A stretch of DNA of 64,000 nt from Temnopleurus reevesii (Eukaryota > Echinodermata > Echinoidea > Temnopleuroida > Temnopleuridae), in the NCBI GenBank assembly GCA_036244855.1, contig BQKZ01001050.1:1-64000 (forward strand). The letters are read 5' to 3'. The translations under genes were made by a program, and so were the position numbers. Positions 22,203 through 33,200 of this stretch are shown here, one piece after another (the stretch's first letter is position 1; each line of letters opens with the position of its first letter). Under the pieces are notes generated by a model that searched no databases, had not been told where the DNA came from, and saw only the letters and a program-made list of their open reading frames with translations.

Positions 22203-23944
22203 ACTTAAATCTTCAATAATCTGGTGGCCTGCAGATCTATCAGGAATACCTCTTTGAATTGTTGTAATTTTGAAGAATATTAGTCTTGCTTTAGGTTAAA
22301 AATTGATACAATCTTAACTTTGACATTTGTAGGCTATTTCATGGAGCTTGTTGCAATGACAAATTAATCAGTGCTGACTAATCCATTTAAATTCTTGATA
22401 ATGATAAGATGAAAAGCACAATTTTATGACAATCGCTTTGTTTACTGTCAGAAAGTCAGTGCTTGTAACTGTGACAAGTTTCATAACAAAACCTTCAGAT
22501 ATGTAAAAATAATATAAATATTAATTATGAATGAATAAATTACAATGAATTGATTAAATACTTGTCTAATTAGATGAAATTGAAATCAGATTAAAGTTTA
22601 GGGAGAGGCACGTAGGATTACTTAGAGGCGTTTAATACTGAAGGAGAAGTAAATTGGGTCTAAATGTGAATGTTAACATGTGAAAAAACATTTTATACTG
22701 TGTAGGTACTGTTTTTCCATCAGGTCGTAGTGTGGCATACTGTAGATGATAAAAAAAGATTGTATTTGTTGATGAGAGAGATGAATAAGATAGTACTAAT
22801 AAGGTTATGAAATAATTATGGCTTATGATTTAAGGATGACCTCTAATGGTTTCGCTATTCACAGGGTTCTAAAAAAAACATCAATCAGCGGATCATTTCT
22901 TTTGAAATGTTTTATCCCTTTTTGTCCCTGAGCCATACAAAGAATGTATAAATTGCAATACATTAATATTTATGTTTTTGAAAAGCTGCACGAAGATAAT
23001 TGATTTGATTCAAATCACTTTTTTTTGCGATGTTGATGCTTTAATTAGCAATGCTTGTGACTATTCATATTTTCCTTTTTTATATTCAGATTTTTATTCA
23101 TATGTCTGATAAAAGAATCAGAATGTGTAGAAAATGGAGAAAAGGGTACATTTTCATTCTCCCATACATGTATATGTGAATAGGAAGAGAATTGAGAGAT
23201 GATTGTAAACTCATGTCAAGTAGTTGATAACTTGTTTAGTCTTCCAGTGTTGTCTCCGTGTGTAAGTAACGATGTACACAGAGACCATTTCTTGTTATAG
23301 TGCAGTGCAAGGAAATAAAAAAAAAGTTTCATTCATAATCAATAACCATTAAATATTTTCTACACAAAGATATCGCTTCCCTGTCATTTTTTTTTCATGT
23401 GAAGTACTTGGTAAATATCTTCCGACTGAAAATATTTCCATATGCACATTATGCATTATATAGACATTAGAAAATTGGGGAATGGAAGGAGGGCAAGGTC
23501 CCTTATGGGAGCGCTATTCCTCCTTTGATTGACAGCGTGATCTTCCCATATAAATGTTGGTTTTGACACCCCACCCACTCCCCCCCATTGAAGACCCATT
23601 TTTTGTACAGCTTTTTTTCCATATCCTTGTCAAGAAATCAACACTGAAGAATTGCCAATCCATCCCCCTCCTTTTGGATAGAGGTCTTGGGCCCACCGAC
23701 ACATATAGCTTTTGCCAACCTCAATAAATATGCATATAGAAAGAAAATTATAATGTGAATGACTGAAAATCTGAACCAAACATTCAGAGAGAGCATGATT
23801 ACAGTAACCCTATGCTTTCTCTGAAGAGAATGTTTTGTTCACCTGTTTGATAATCCTCATTATGATTTCTATCCTCTTGCATATTTTTATCTCTGCCAAA
23901 CATTCACCCATAGGACCAACACTAACAAGCCATAAGAATAAATT

Positions 23945-23998
23945 TTGTGGGTATGTGTGTGTGTGTATGCATCTGTGGTTGTGTGTGTGGGTATGTTT
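23945..23998. repeat. TG-rich microsatellite
   Basis: Interrupted (TG)n with GTGTGTGTGTGTATG and GTTGTGTGTGTGGGTATG blocks. Confidence 0.8.
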
Positions 23999-24052
23999 TT
24001 TGTGCTGTAGACTGAGGACCACAGCCTGAACAGAATCGAACTTTGGACTTAC

Positions 24053-24276
24053 CTGCAATCGACTACTCTCCTGGAATAGGTTAGAAATGTAGTACTGCAC
24101 AATAAAAATACGTTCAAAGAGGGATTTGATGTGAGTCCTAGGTTGGATGGTATTTTGCCAAATTAGAAGTGTGTGATTGAACATCCTCAGTTTACATGTT
24201 GGACTGTCAGGGATGTAACTCTGGTTAATTGGTTAAAATATTAGTACTGATACTCAGGCACACACACATCCACACA
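24053..24276 (+). repeat. Dispersed repeat G, copy 2
   Basis: Same orientation as copy 1 at 15831-16058, with about a dozen substitutions over 225 bp. Repeat H follows directly, so the two may be parts of one larger element. Confidence 0.85.
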
Positions 24277-24279
24277 CCT

Positions 24280-24506
24280 ATACGGGTTTTCGCCTCCAAA
24301 CGTGGACATGTGTTTTAGTTTGTGTGTGTTTGTGTGTGCTTGTGTGTTATTTTAGAATTCGTTACCATGGACCAAGGACACATCCCTGACGATCCAACAT
24401 ATAACTGAGGACTTGCAATCGTGGACGTTTTAATTTGACAAAGTACCACCCAACCGAGGACGTACCCCCTATCCTTCTTTAAATGCATTTTTATTGTAAA
24501 GCTCTA
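24280..24506 (+). repeat. Dispersed repeat H, copy 1
   Basis: Contains CCTCCAAACGTGGACATGTG, TACCATGGACCAAGGACACA and GAGGACGTACCCCCTATCCT, then TTCTTTAAATGCATTT. The same blocks in the same order occur at 54698-54880, and more weakly at 54983-55150. No coding potential is visible. Confidence 0.82.
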
Positions 24507-25036
24507 CATATACNCCCCCCTCCCCTCTCCCCAATGCAGGACATGTATCTATAAGAGTTGGGTCTGGGAGAGAGAACATTTTTTATTGATTTAGGACATT
24601 ACTCTTTACAAACTGGCCCACATTTTTTTTATGTGAGAAAGAGCTAACAAATTTTTGTTCTATAATTGAATCAAATTTTTTTCATTCAATGATAAAAATC
24701 ATACAGTTGACCAATACCAATAAAAATGGGCACATTAGAACACTATCAAAATCGAAATGAGTTATTAATTTTGCCTAACTGGAACTAACAAATGTTTTTG
24801 AAAGATACCATAATTCTGAAGCTAGCAGTTTAATTTTCGTTATTTATCTGAGCGGAGTTGCTTTTCCAGGATTCCGGGTTTTCAACAAAAAGGGGAAAAC
24901 TGGTGTAAATGTCTGAGTTCGTGTAGTTCATAGATTTCCATGTGAGTAAAAAGCATTTTTGATATATTATTCACGTTTTAAGTTTCATTTAGTGTTAAAG
25001 ATATCAATGTCAAACTCATTTTGTATGTATTTTTAG

Positions 25037-25213
25037 GTTCATAAATTGTACCGTCGTGTGCCAGGCAGTCGAGGCGGTAATGACGAGGTAAACAATGCGA
25101 AACTCATCGTCACAAGACGCCGGACCTCGGGGGACAGATTATGTGGTAAATGGGATACACCCACTCCCATTGACGCGACTGGAGCTCGAGTTGAGCAACT
25201 TTTGATAGATTAA
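25037..25213 (+). CDS. SLMAP: Possible alternative terminal exon of SLMAP
   Basis: Acceptor TTTTTAG. Open in phase 0 for 58 codons to a TAA at 25211-25213, encoding VHKLYRRVPGSRGGNDE and a basic stretch (LIVTRRRTSGDRL). Composition is markedly more GC- and CpG-rich than the surroundings. A second donor-like GAG|GTAAAC lies at 25088, and an AATAAA at 25580-25585 could end the transcript. Alternatively this CpG-rich block is a promoter or 5' untranslated exon of PXK, 2 kb downstream; the sequence alone does not decide. Confidence 0.42.
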   Translation, partial: VHKLYRRVPGSRGGNDEVNNAKLIVTRRRTSGDRLCGKWDTPTPIDATGARVEQLLID

Positions 25214-25579
25214 TAGTGTACTTATTCAATCAACGCTCACCAGAATCATGCCATTTTAGTGATGAATATTATTATGTTATCTTATTAAAAAAGATATTCT
25301 AAATGTTTCAGGACTGATTCAGCTAACGCAATGCGTGCAAGGCTTTTTGTAATTTATGCAAGTCTGCGTCAGGAAAAAATCTGAATAATACTAATTACTA
25401 GTTAGAGATGCCATATTCGGGCTTCTTTTGACACTTACACTTTGATTATCTTTTTCATTTAAGAAACTCGGCATATTAACATTTTATTTTTAGTTAATAT
25501 TTATGACATTTTATTTTTAGTTTATATTTATGACATGATGTATCTTACCAGATCGAGTACTGGTACCGTTCAACGTTTT

Positions 25580-25585
25580 AATAAA
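25580..25585 (+). promoter_or_regulatory. Candidate polyadenylation signal AATAAA
   Basis: Canonical hexamer 367 bp after the TAA at 25213, the best candidate for ending a long SLMAP transcript before PXK. Confidence 0.35.
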
Positions 25586-25959
25586 CATGAAATTGCTGAT
25601 GAAAATTGTTACTGTTTATAGATTCTGGCAAATGCAGGTAATAATATTAGACAATTAGTCTTGCGCCTAGGTGACTAGGAAGATGGCGTGTTTAAATGCT
25701 ATTATCATTATTCTTGTATTTATCTATATTCGAAATTACCTCTTCTCAACCCTCTAACTTAAGTCTAACGTGAAAAAAAATTAAAAGGTATGACTTATAA
25801 AGATTTATTGATTATATTGACCCCCTCTTGGGGTATGAGAGTACAAAATATTTGCAGTGATAACATACATATACATTGTAGTTTGTACAAGCCCTGACAA
25901 TAGTAGAGTCCTCCATTCTTAATCCATTTTTCTCATCTTTATAGGTTTATGTAATCATT

Positions 25960-26601
25960 TTAATAAAGGGGAATCAACCCCTGAAATAATCGTGTTCTCA
26001 ATGAATGAGGAAGAATCAGATGAACAAACTGAAAATTTGAACAAAATTGGACAATCCGTTCAAAGTTATGAATTTTTAAATTCACTGAGATACAACGATC
26101 ACTGCCAATGTTGCCGATCGCCCTGATTGTGATCTGTGTGATCGGCAACATCGACAAAGTCTGGGATGTCATGTCAGACAACCCCTCATTCTCTTTGTAC
26201 ATATAAAGTTTTTAAAAAATTGATTAATGTATGATTTAGAATAATAAAGGGACAAACATTCTTCTTCTCAAAATACATGCAGGATAGATAAAGGAATGCT
26301 AAACTCGAACAGAAAACTAACATGTTGTTCACTTTTCTGAAGAAAACAAGAAGAAAATGTCATATTTTGTATACAGAGGGAATGAGGAGTTGTCCAACAT
26401 GACGTCACAGATTCTGTCAAAGTTGCCGATCGCCCTGATCCCCATCAGCGGCAAGGATCGTGATAATATCTTTTATCTTTGAAAATTCTCAACTTTTGAG
26501 CGGATAGTCTGATTTGGTTCAATTTTTCACAATTTGTTCATCAGATTTGTCCTCATTCAATGAGAGTGCGATAATACCAGGGGTTGTCTCTGCTTTAATA
26601 A
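25960..26601. mobile_element. Foldback element K with about 230-bp inverted arms
   Basis: Arm 1 (about 25960-26212) and arm 2 (about 26366-26601) are inverted copies. The reverse complement of arm 1 shows CATGACATCCCAGA, GATGTTGCCGATC, GGATTGTCCAATTTTGTTC and TTCAGGGGTTGATTC; arm 2 has matching blocks in the same order. Arm 1 also contains a perfect small hairpin, TGTTGCCGATC with GATCGGCAACA. A fragment lies at about 1290-1337. It ends about 570 bp upstream of the PXK start codon. Confidence 0.78.
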
Positions 26602-27167
26602 GCATGCATCATACCCAATATTTGCATTGTGGGGGTTTTTTTTGCAGCATCTTCCATTGATGACAGACAAATTAAAACTTGTACTGAACTGAATAAGTAT
26701 TTTTAGGTAAAACAGATATATCAATATTTCAAACAGGGTCAAGATTCCTTTAAAAAAAAGGTGATTTTATTACATTCTACGGATTTGTGAGAAGTTTTAA
26801 CCTTTCTGTTTATTCATTTCATATCAATTTGATTGTTTTCTCACTAAACAAGTTTTTATTCTCCATATTTATACACAGTGGTAATTGAATGATATCCCTA
26901 TAAAGTTGATTTCTTGTTTTTATCATTCTTTATCTGTGTTGCCATAGGTTACTACTTTTTGATGTGAGAGAGAACTGAAATGCCAGATATATTTTTAGCA
27001 GTATGTGAAGAACCGTCAAGGGATCAATTACAACGCCCACTTTTAATATAATTTAGACCATTTTGGAGACTCGCACCAAGATTAAGTGAGAAGCAAGGAG
27101 TGGATCTTATACGATGACTGTGTGTGTATGTGACCCACCATTTGGAAAGTGAATACTAAATATAATT

Positions 27168-27269
27168 ATGGCAGTATTTGAGAAAAGGAAATCATCTAAA
27201 TTGACTCTTGATGACACCATAACTCTGACTTGTACCATCGAGGCTGCACAGAATTTGGAAAGTCATACT
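27168..27269 (+). CDS. PXK: PXK exon 1 (start)
   Basis: ATG to donor GTGAGT; 34 codons, phase 0. Encodes MAVFEKRKSSKLTLDDTITL and then EAAQNLESHT; human PXK has KVLLDDTVPL and EASQSLQSHT here. Confidence 0.95.
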
Positions 27270-30200
27270 GTGAGTATTGATAGATTAATTTTTTTTTTAA
27301 TCAAGCAATGGCACAGTATATTCTTAATCATATTTCGGATCATTTATATAGACTGCTTTGTATCCACATCACAGGGTCATTACAATGTTTTCATAGTTCA
27401 TTCCCTGGAGATTATATCATGCGTGGAAAGTTTTTAAAACAATATCTATGAACATATAATTTTTGTAATGCTTTCATCATTTCAAGAAGATATGTTTAGA
27501 ACAACGTTGTGTGATTATTCTGATTATTACCAGGTTTATGTTTTGAAGTTCTATAATTTGCTGATTATGGAGAGGTACATGTAAATTGAAGCCATTTTAA
27601 TAAACTACATTGTATATTACGAAACAGAAACAAGCACATACAGTATCTAAGTATCGATGTCAGCTTCTCTACATACATGCAGTCCTTGTCAGTGCTTTAA
27701 TAAAAGGTTGATTAATATTCCTTAGATTAGTTGTTAACGACAGAACATATAAGCTGTTTTTTATTATCTACATAATGAAATGTAAGCCTGAATAAGAAAT
27801 TTGTATATAAACTTAGAACTGTGTAACCCTGTTACTTGACTTTTAACATTTTAACACCCTGGGAAAATTGAAATGTCCATCTACAGAGCACAGTACGCGC
27901 TCCCTTTTTGTTTCTATGTGTCCTTCCTCTATCCTTATCATATTCCATGTATTGAATTCTTCCCATCTTAAATTTGCAAGAGATGTCCAGGTACATACTG
28001 TATATGTTTGCACAGTGTATTTGATAATATCAATCTTGCACTGTATTGTTTTTCTCTTGTTTCATCTTTTCTCTTCCAATTTTTTTATGAAGAAATGTTA
28101 CAAGTCTTGCTGACAAAAATTTTAAGCAAGTCATCAATCATCATGACCGAGGTGAAATGCTCTAAATGTAGAATCTTTAATATTGACTTCAGAGCTAATA
28201 ACTTAATCCCAAAATGTACTCATCTTTTTTTGAATTGCACATCCTTTTTAGTAGCACAATTCCAACCGTCGGCTTTAAACCACAGCTCCTCAGAGAGTTG
28301 GCACAATACCACAAAACATGACAATCTTGTCTGACTCATTGTGTCTGTCTTAGGGTTAGTTGAAGACTTCAAGATGATCTGTTTTTATATTTGTATTGTT
28401 CATCTCCTCTCTCAAGGACTATGTAATCCGTGTCCAACGGGGGCCCAATCCTGAGAACAGCTGGCAGGTGAGAATAAGTGTTATCTTTCTTGAGAAAGAG
28501 TTTGATAGGAAAGTAAAATATTAGCATTCTACATGGAAATATGTATTATTACACTGAATTAACAGTAGGCTCTAAATACAAACACATATTCTTGTAGAAC
28601 GTACACATATTCTTATAGAACTTACTGTAGTTATATAGTGGTGGGAAGAATGGATCTGTTATTCCTGGTTGTATATAGTATGTTTTAGACATGTACACCA
28701 ATCATTAATCCTTTGGTGTTAAAAAAAATTGATGGACATGATTTTATGGACTCAAATTTTTCAAAATCAGATATCAACATGCGGATTTTATTCTGAAGTA
28801 AATTTCCTTGATTTCTGGAAAAAAATTGTTTAAATTGATTGGTTTGATTATTCATCAATATGCCTTTAGTATATTTTTAAAATCTTTAAAAACATTTTTT
28901 TTTATAATTCACAAATTGTCTTTGTAGATCAACAGGCGATACAGTGACTTTGTAACCCTGCATGATGGGTTGAAAGTGAGCGGGATGGAGCTGGGTCTGC
29001 CACCCAAGAAAGTCTTTGGTAATATGGAGAGAGAGTTTATAGCAGAGAGACAACAAGCATTGCAAGCGTACTTGACCAGGATCCTCTCACATCAACTGCT
29101 CTCGTCATGTGCTCTAGTTAAGAGGTTCCTTGATCCGTCAAACTATGCTCCAAGTAGTGTTGGTAAGTCCATTCACAAAGACACGAATGGTTAACCCCAT
29201 TGAGGCACAGTTCAACTGGCTGGTCACTGATGAATTGCCGCAATACACCACATGTACATAAACCTCTGCCGGGAGCTTCATCAATTAGAGCATGGTCGTT
29301 CCGCTTGTCCAAAGCCACTTGATTTCTGAGTGCTATTTTCTTTTTAATCTTTTTCCATAGCAAATGTTCATTCTATTCTGTCATACTTTCAGATGTTCTT
29401 AGTTTCAGTGATATCAAAAGGTTGCGTACATTTGAACTGGTTTTGCGATGATATTTGGTATTGTTAAGAATGCCTTAAAATGACATTCATAAATTGAAAG
29501 AGTTAACATTCATTGTGCATTTTTCTCTTTCTAAATGTATCTATTTGTAATTTGTAATGTTCCGTTAGGGATTGACACGTTTTTAGCAACCCCTCTCATG
29601 ACAAACCCTTGACAAGCAAAAATAAAAGGGTTTGGAACAGCAAATTTTGCACCCTCTTGACTACAAACATAGGCTCATCATTTTTCACCTCATCTCTTTT
29701 TAGGATCCATGCATGGGTCATATGAAGTAATTTTACGATCACATCTAACTAGAAATACAAATTCTTTTTAATAATGATGCTGAATATGACACTGAATTGA
29801 TAAATGGTGAACCATTCCATTGTTGTTTTCTCAGAGGATGCGCTGCAGCATGTATCCATGTTTTTCCGATCTGAACCCCATTGGGATGTTGTTGAACCAC
29901 TGAAAGATATCGGATGGAGGATTAGGAAAACCTACTTCATGGTCAGACCTAAGAATCAACCTAAAGTCAAACAAGTTCTGGCATGGGTGAGTGTCTATTT
30001 CTAAAACTCCTACTACAACATTTGTGATCATATGAGTGTTATGAAGATGAGAACAATAGATTGGGGAGAAAATCAATGTTTATAATGATGTTTATAATGA
30101 TATGATATTTATTGTCATTTATGCCATCAGTTATAGGTAATAGTTATGGCATTGCTAATGATATTCCTGAAATTAATGAATAATGATTGTGATGATGATG

Positions 30201-33200
30201 GTGATAATGATGAAGATTATCATAATGATGATGATAATTATGATTGAGAAATTGTTGATGAAGATGAGGATGAGAATGTTAATAGAATTGATAATGGTAT
30301 TACTTTTATGCTTAAGTAGTTTCCATTGAAATTTAAGCATTTAATGAAATAGTTTTGAATATTTCATTCAAATTGGATTTTTTTTCTTTTTTGTTTTTTT
30401 ATTTGTGATATTGCGATTATTAATGAAATGCTCTATCTATGAATTATATGACTCATCATGAAAGAGGGGGAAATGGGAAAGATGACATTGAATGAATCCT
30501 ATTAAAATGTACTATAAATATTACCAACCATTACTGGAATGCTGTTCTCATGTAAACAGAAGAGAGATCTTATTTTTAGGGCTTTTTATACAACTCCAAA
30601 TAGTACTGAAGGGCTACATTTGTAGATCACAGTTAAAGGAAATAGGATGCAGTGATTTTGATCACTGAGAGCTGAAGGTCACCTGTAAGAGGAGGAAATG
30701 TAGAGAGTTGTTCACAGGAATTCAACTGCACTTGTGAATGATATAGAGGAAGCATGCTTCACTACTTACGCTACCAACTCAGAATCATGAGGTTCATTAG
30801 GCTTTCTTTCAGCCTTCATGCTTTTCTTGTTCAGCTTCATTAATTCGTGAATGTCAATTCTTAGTTTTTAGAAAACATTGTGATAATGAGGTGCAATTTA
30901 GATAAATGTTAGACCATGCTCAACATATGTGGAAAAAAGTAGGTTATTTCTGATGTGGAAATTGAGCTACACTTTTTTCTTCAGAAGACAAAAAATAGTC
31001 CCTTCTGTGCAAGTTTCATCAATCAAAAGGATAGACCCATTGATTAAGTCTTGAGCCCACTATGCATCTCATCTGTAGATAAGACTGCAATTAAATCTAT
31101 TGCAAATACCACACATAACCATTAGAATATTTTGAGGTATATAGAGCATGTGTACATTTGTATTTATACTATGAATGATTTTGACTTGTTGCTAGCAACC
31201 TATAAGGTTGGAAAGAAATTGAATCCATCAAAGTAGAATTGAAGATTCCGTACAAAAGTGTTATTATAATTATTTGGCTTATTTTGTTTTCAGAATATTA
31301 ATGTGGTAAAATATTTATAATGACAAATTTTAAATTGGAACATTCATAAACTGCGTGTGTGAGAAGGAGAACATGATACAACTCTTCACTAGTATTTGTA
31401 AAATTGTATGATTTTGAGACTTATTTGTTCTTTTTTCTTAAATTTATCAACACAGAAAATAATAACAATACAAAGCTCATTTCTATTTGTCATTATTCTG
31501 ATTCTCACAGAGTTACTATGGTCCAGACAAACACCTGGAATACAAAGATCTAGTGCCTATCATGAAGCTCTTGCCAACTATTCAGCATCCATTTATCTAC
31601 CCTGTGACCTATGTCTCGGCCAGTGACTCAGGCGGGCTTGCCATACGCACGTTTCACGGTACAGGAACACTTCGAGATTTCATCTGTAAGGTGGGTCCAA
31701 TTGCAAAATGTACATTCTTGTTTTAGGATTATGTCCCTGCTGTAACTTCTTCCCTTCTTCCCAAGTAAATTGAATTTTTGTTTTAACCTTTATTGTGTAT
31801 TCATTGTACAAAGATTATTTCATTTGTAGATTGCTATTTAGATCAATCTGTGGCTACCTGTTATAACAATAAAGCTAAGAACAATCCGACACATAGGGAT
31901 CAAATGACTGATTTTTTTTCCAACATCTGTTTGGTATCTATTGCAAAAAGATTATTTAATTGGTACAGTCCTTGTTAGATCAATCTGTGGATACCTGTTA
32001 CCACTATAAAGCTAAGAACCATCCGATCACATAGGGATCAAATGGCTGATTTTTTTCTTCCAAAATCTATTTGGTATTTATTGCAAAAACATTTAATTTG
32101 TACAGTGCAAGTCAGATCAATATTTTGTTACCTGCTACTACTATTAGGCTAAGAGCAATAGGATCATAAAGGAATCAAAGTTGTACCATTGAGCCAGTGT
32201 TTTCCAGTAGTATCTACACCATGTATAATCATCTATTGATATTTGTGTTTTCCTTGAATTGTCCTTCTCTGCGTCTTGAGCACATTAGTGGAATCTGGCG
32301 CATTAAAAGCACCTTGTACTATTTATTATCATAATCCATCAGTTTGATCCTCATAATGATCGCAAGTAACTGGAGATTTCTGATTTGTGCTGTAGGTTTT
32401 TATTTAATTATGATCACCTCTATTTTGGGAATAATACTCCATTTGGTTCTGAGTGCTATTCAATATGATGTTTGATCAGTGGTGCTGATATAACACATAT
32501 TTGCATTACAGAATCTTGATGAATCTTGAATACACAAGATTGATTTATTTCTCTCTTGTAGGTACAAGGTTTGAACCAAGCATTGATATCATCTGTTGTT
32601 GACACAACTTGTTGAATACATTGATATACATTATAGAGCAATAAGAGTTCAACTTCACACAGTTCAATCCATGTCATTCAAATATGACTTGTATGTCTTT
32701 GCTATGAAGTTATATAAGTTTTCACAAGAAAAATAGTCCCATTTAATATGAAGAAAGCTACTTAACAACATAAGAAAACTCATTGTGTTAGACTCTACAT
32801 TCCTTAGGGAGGGAGCGTTGGCAATTGTTTGGTTTTTTTTAAATTTAATTGTACATTATTCCAAATGAAACAATCTGTCCTATAAAATACAATGTGACCT
32901 ACAATTTGTTTCTTCCCGCAGGCAAAACCCAAGGCACATTATCTGAAAAAGTACTGCATGCCAAAGGGCTACACGGCGAACATGACAAATATAAAAACAT
33001 ATGGAAGGATGATTCTAGAGGTGAGTTATGTTCTTATTATTGCTCATTTGATGAAGATTGAATGGAATGGTTGTCTAAGTGATATTTCTTACCATCTGCT
33101 TTTGTTTTAAAGATAAATAGACTGATTTACAAGTGACTAATGCGTTTTTGCTTTATAGCTGCAATCGATTGTTAATCAACTGCGAATCAATTGAAATGAG

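Larger units (their letters stand above)
17026..25036 (+). other. SLMAP 3' region or long last intron, repeat-bearing
   Basis: No convincing exon is seen. Contents: a CAAA microsatellite (18941-18985), an inverted-repeat element (21886-22202), a TG-rich run (about 23947-23998), repeat G copy 2 (24053-24276), repeat H copy 1 (24280-24506) and an N at 24514 before a C-rich run. If transcripts stop at 16710 the first part is 3' UTR; otherwise it is intron. Confidence 0.55.
25214..27167. other. SLMAP-PXK intergenic region and PXK 5' UTR
   Basis: Apart from the foldback repeat at 25960-26601, no gene is seen. A TAG at about 26998 after a T-rich run may be the acceptor of a 5' untranslated PXK exon leading to the ATG at 27168. 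No TATA box can be assigned. Confidence 0.5.

Noticed and set aside
31804..32178. CRISPR-like array
   Set aside because: The units are contiguous tandem copies without unique spacers, in a eukaryotic intron.
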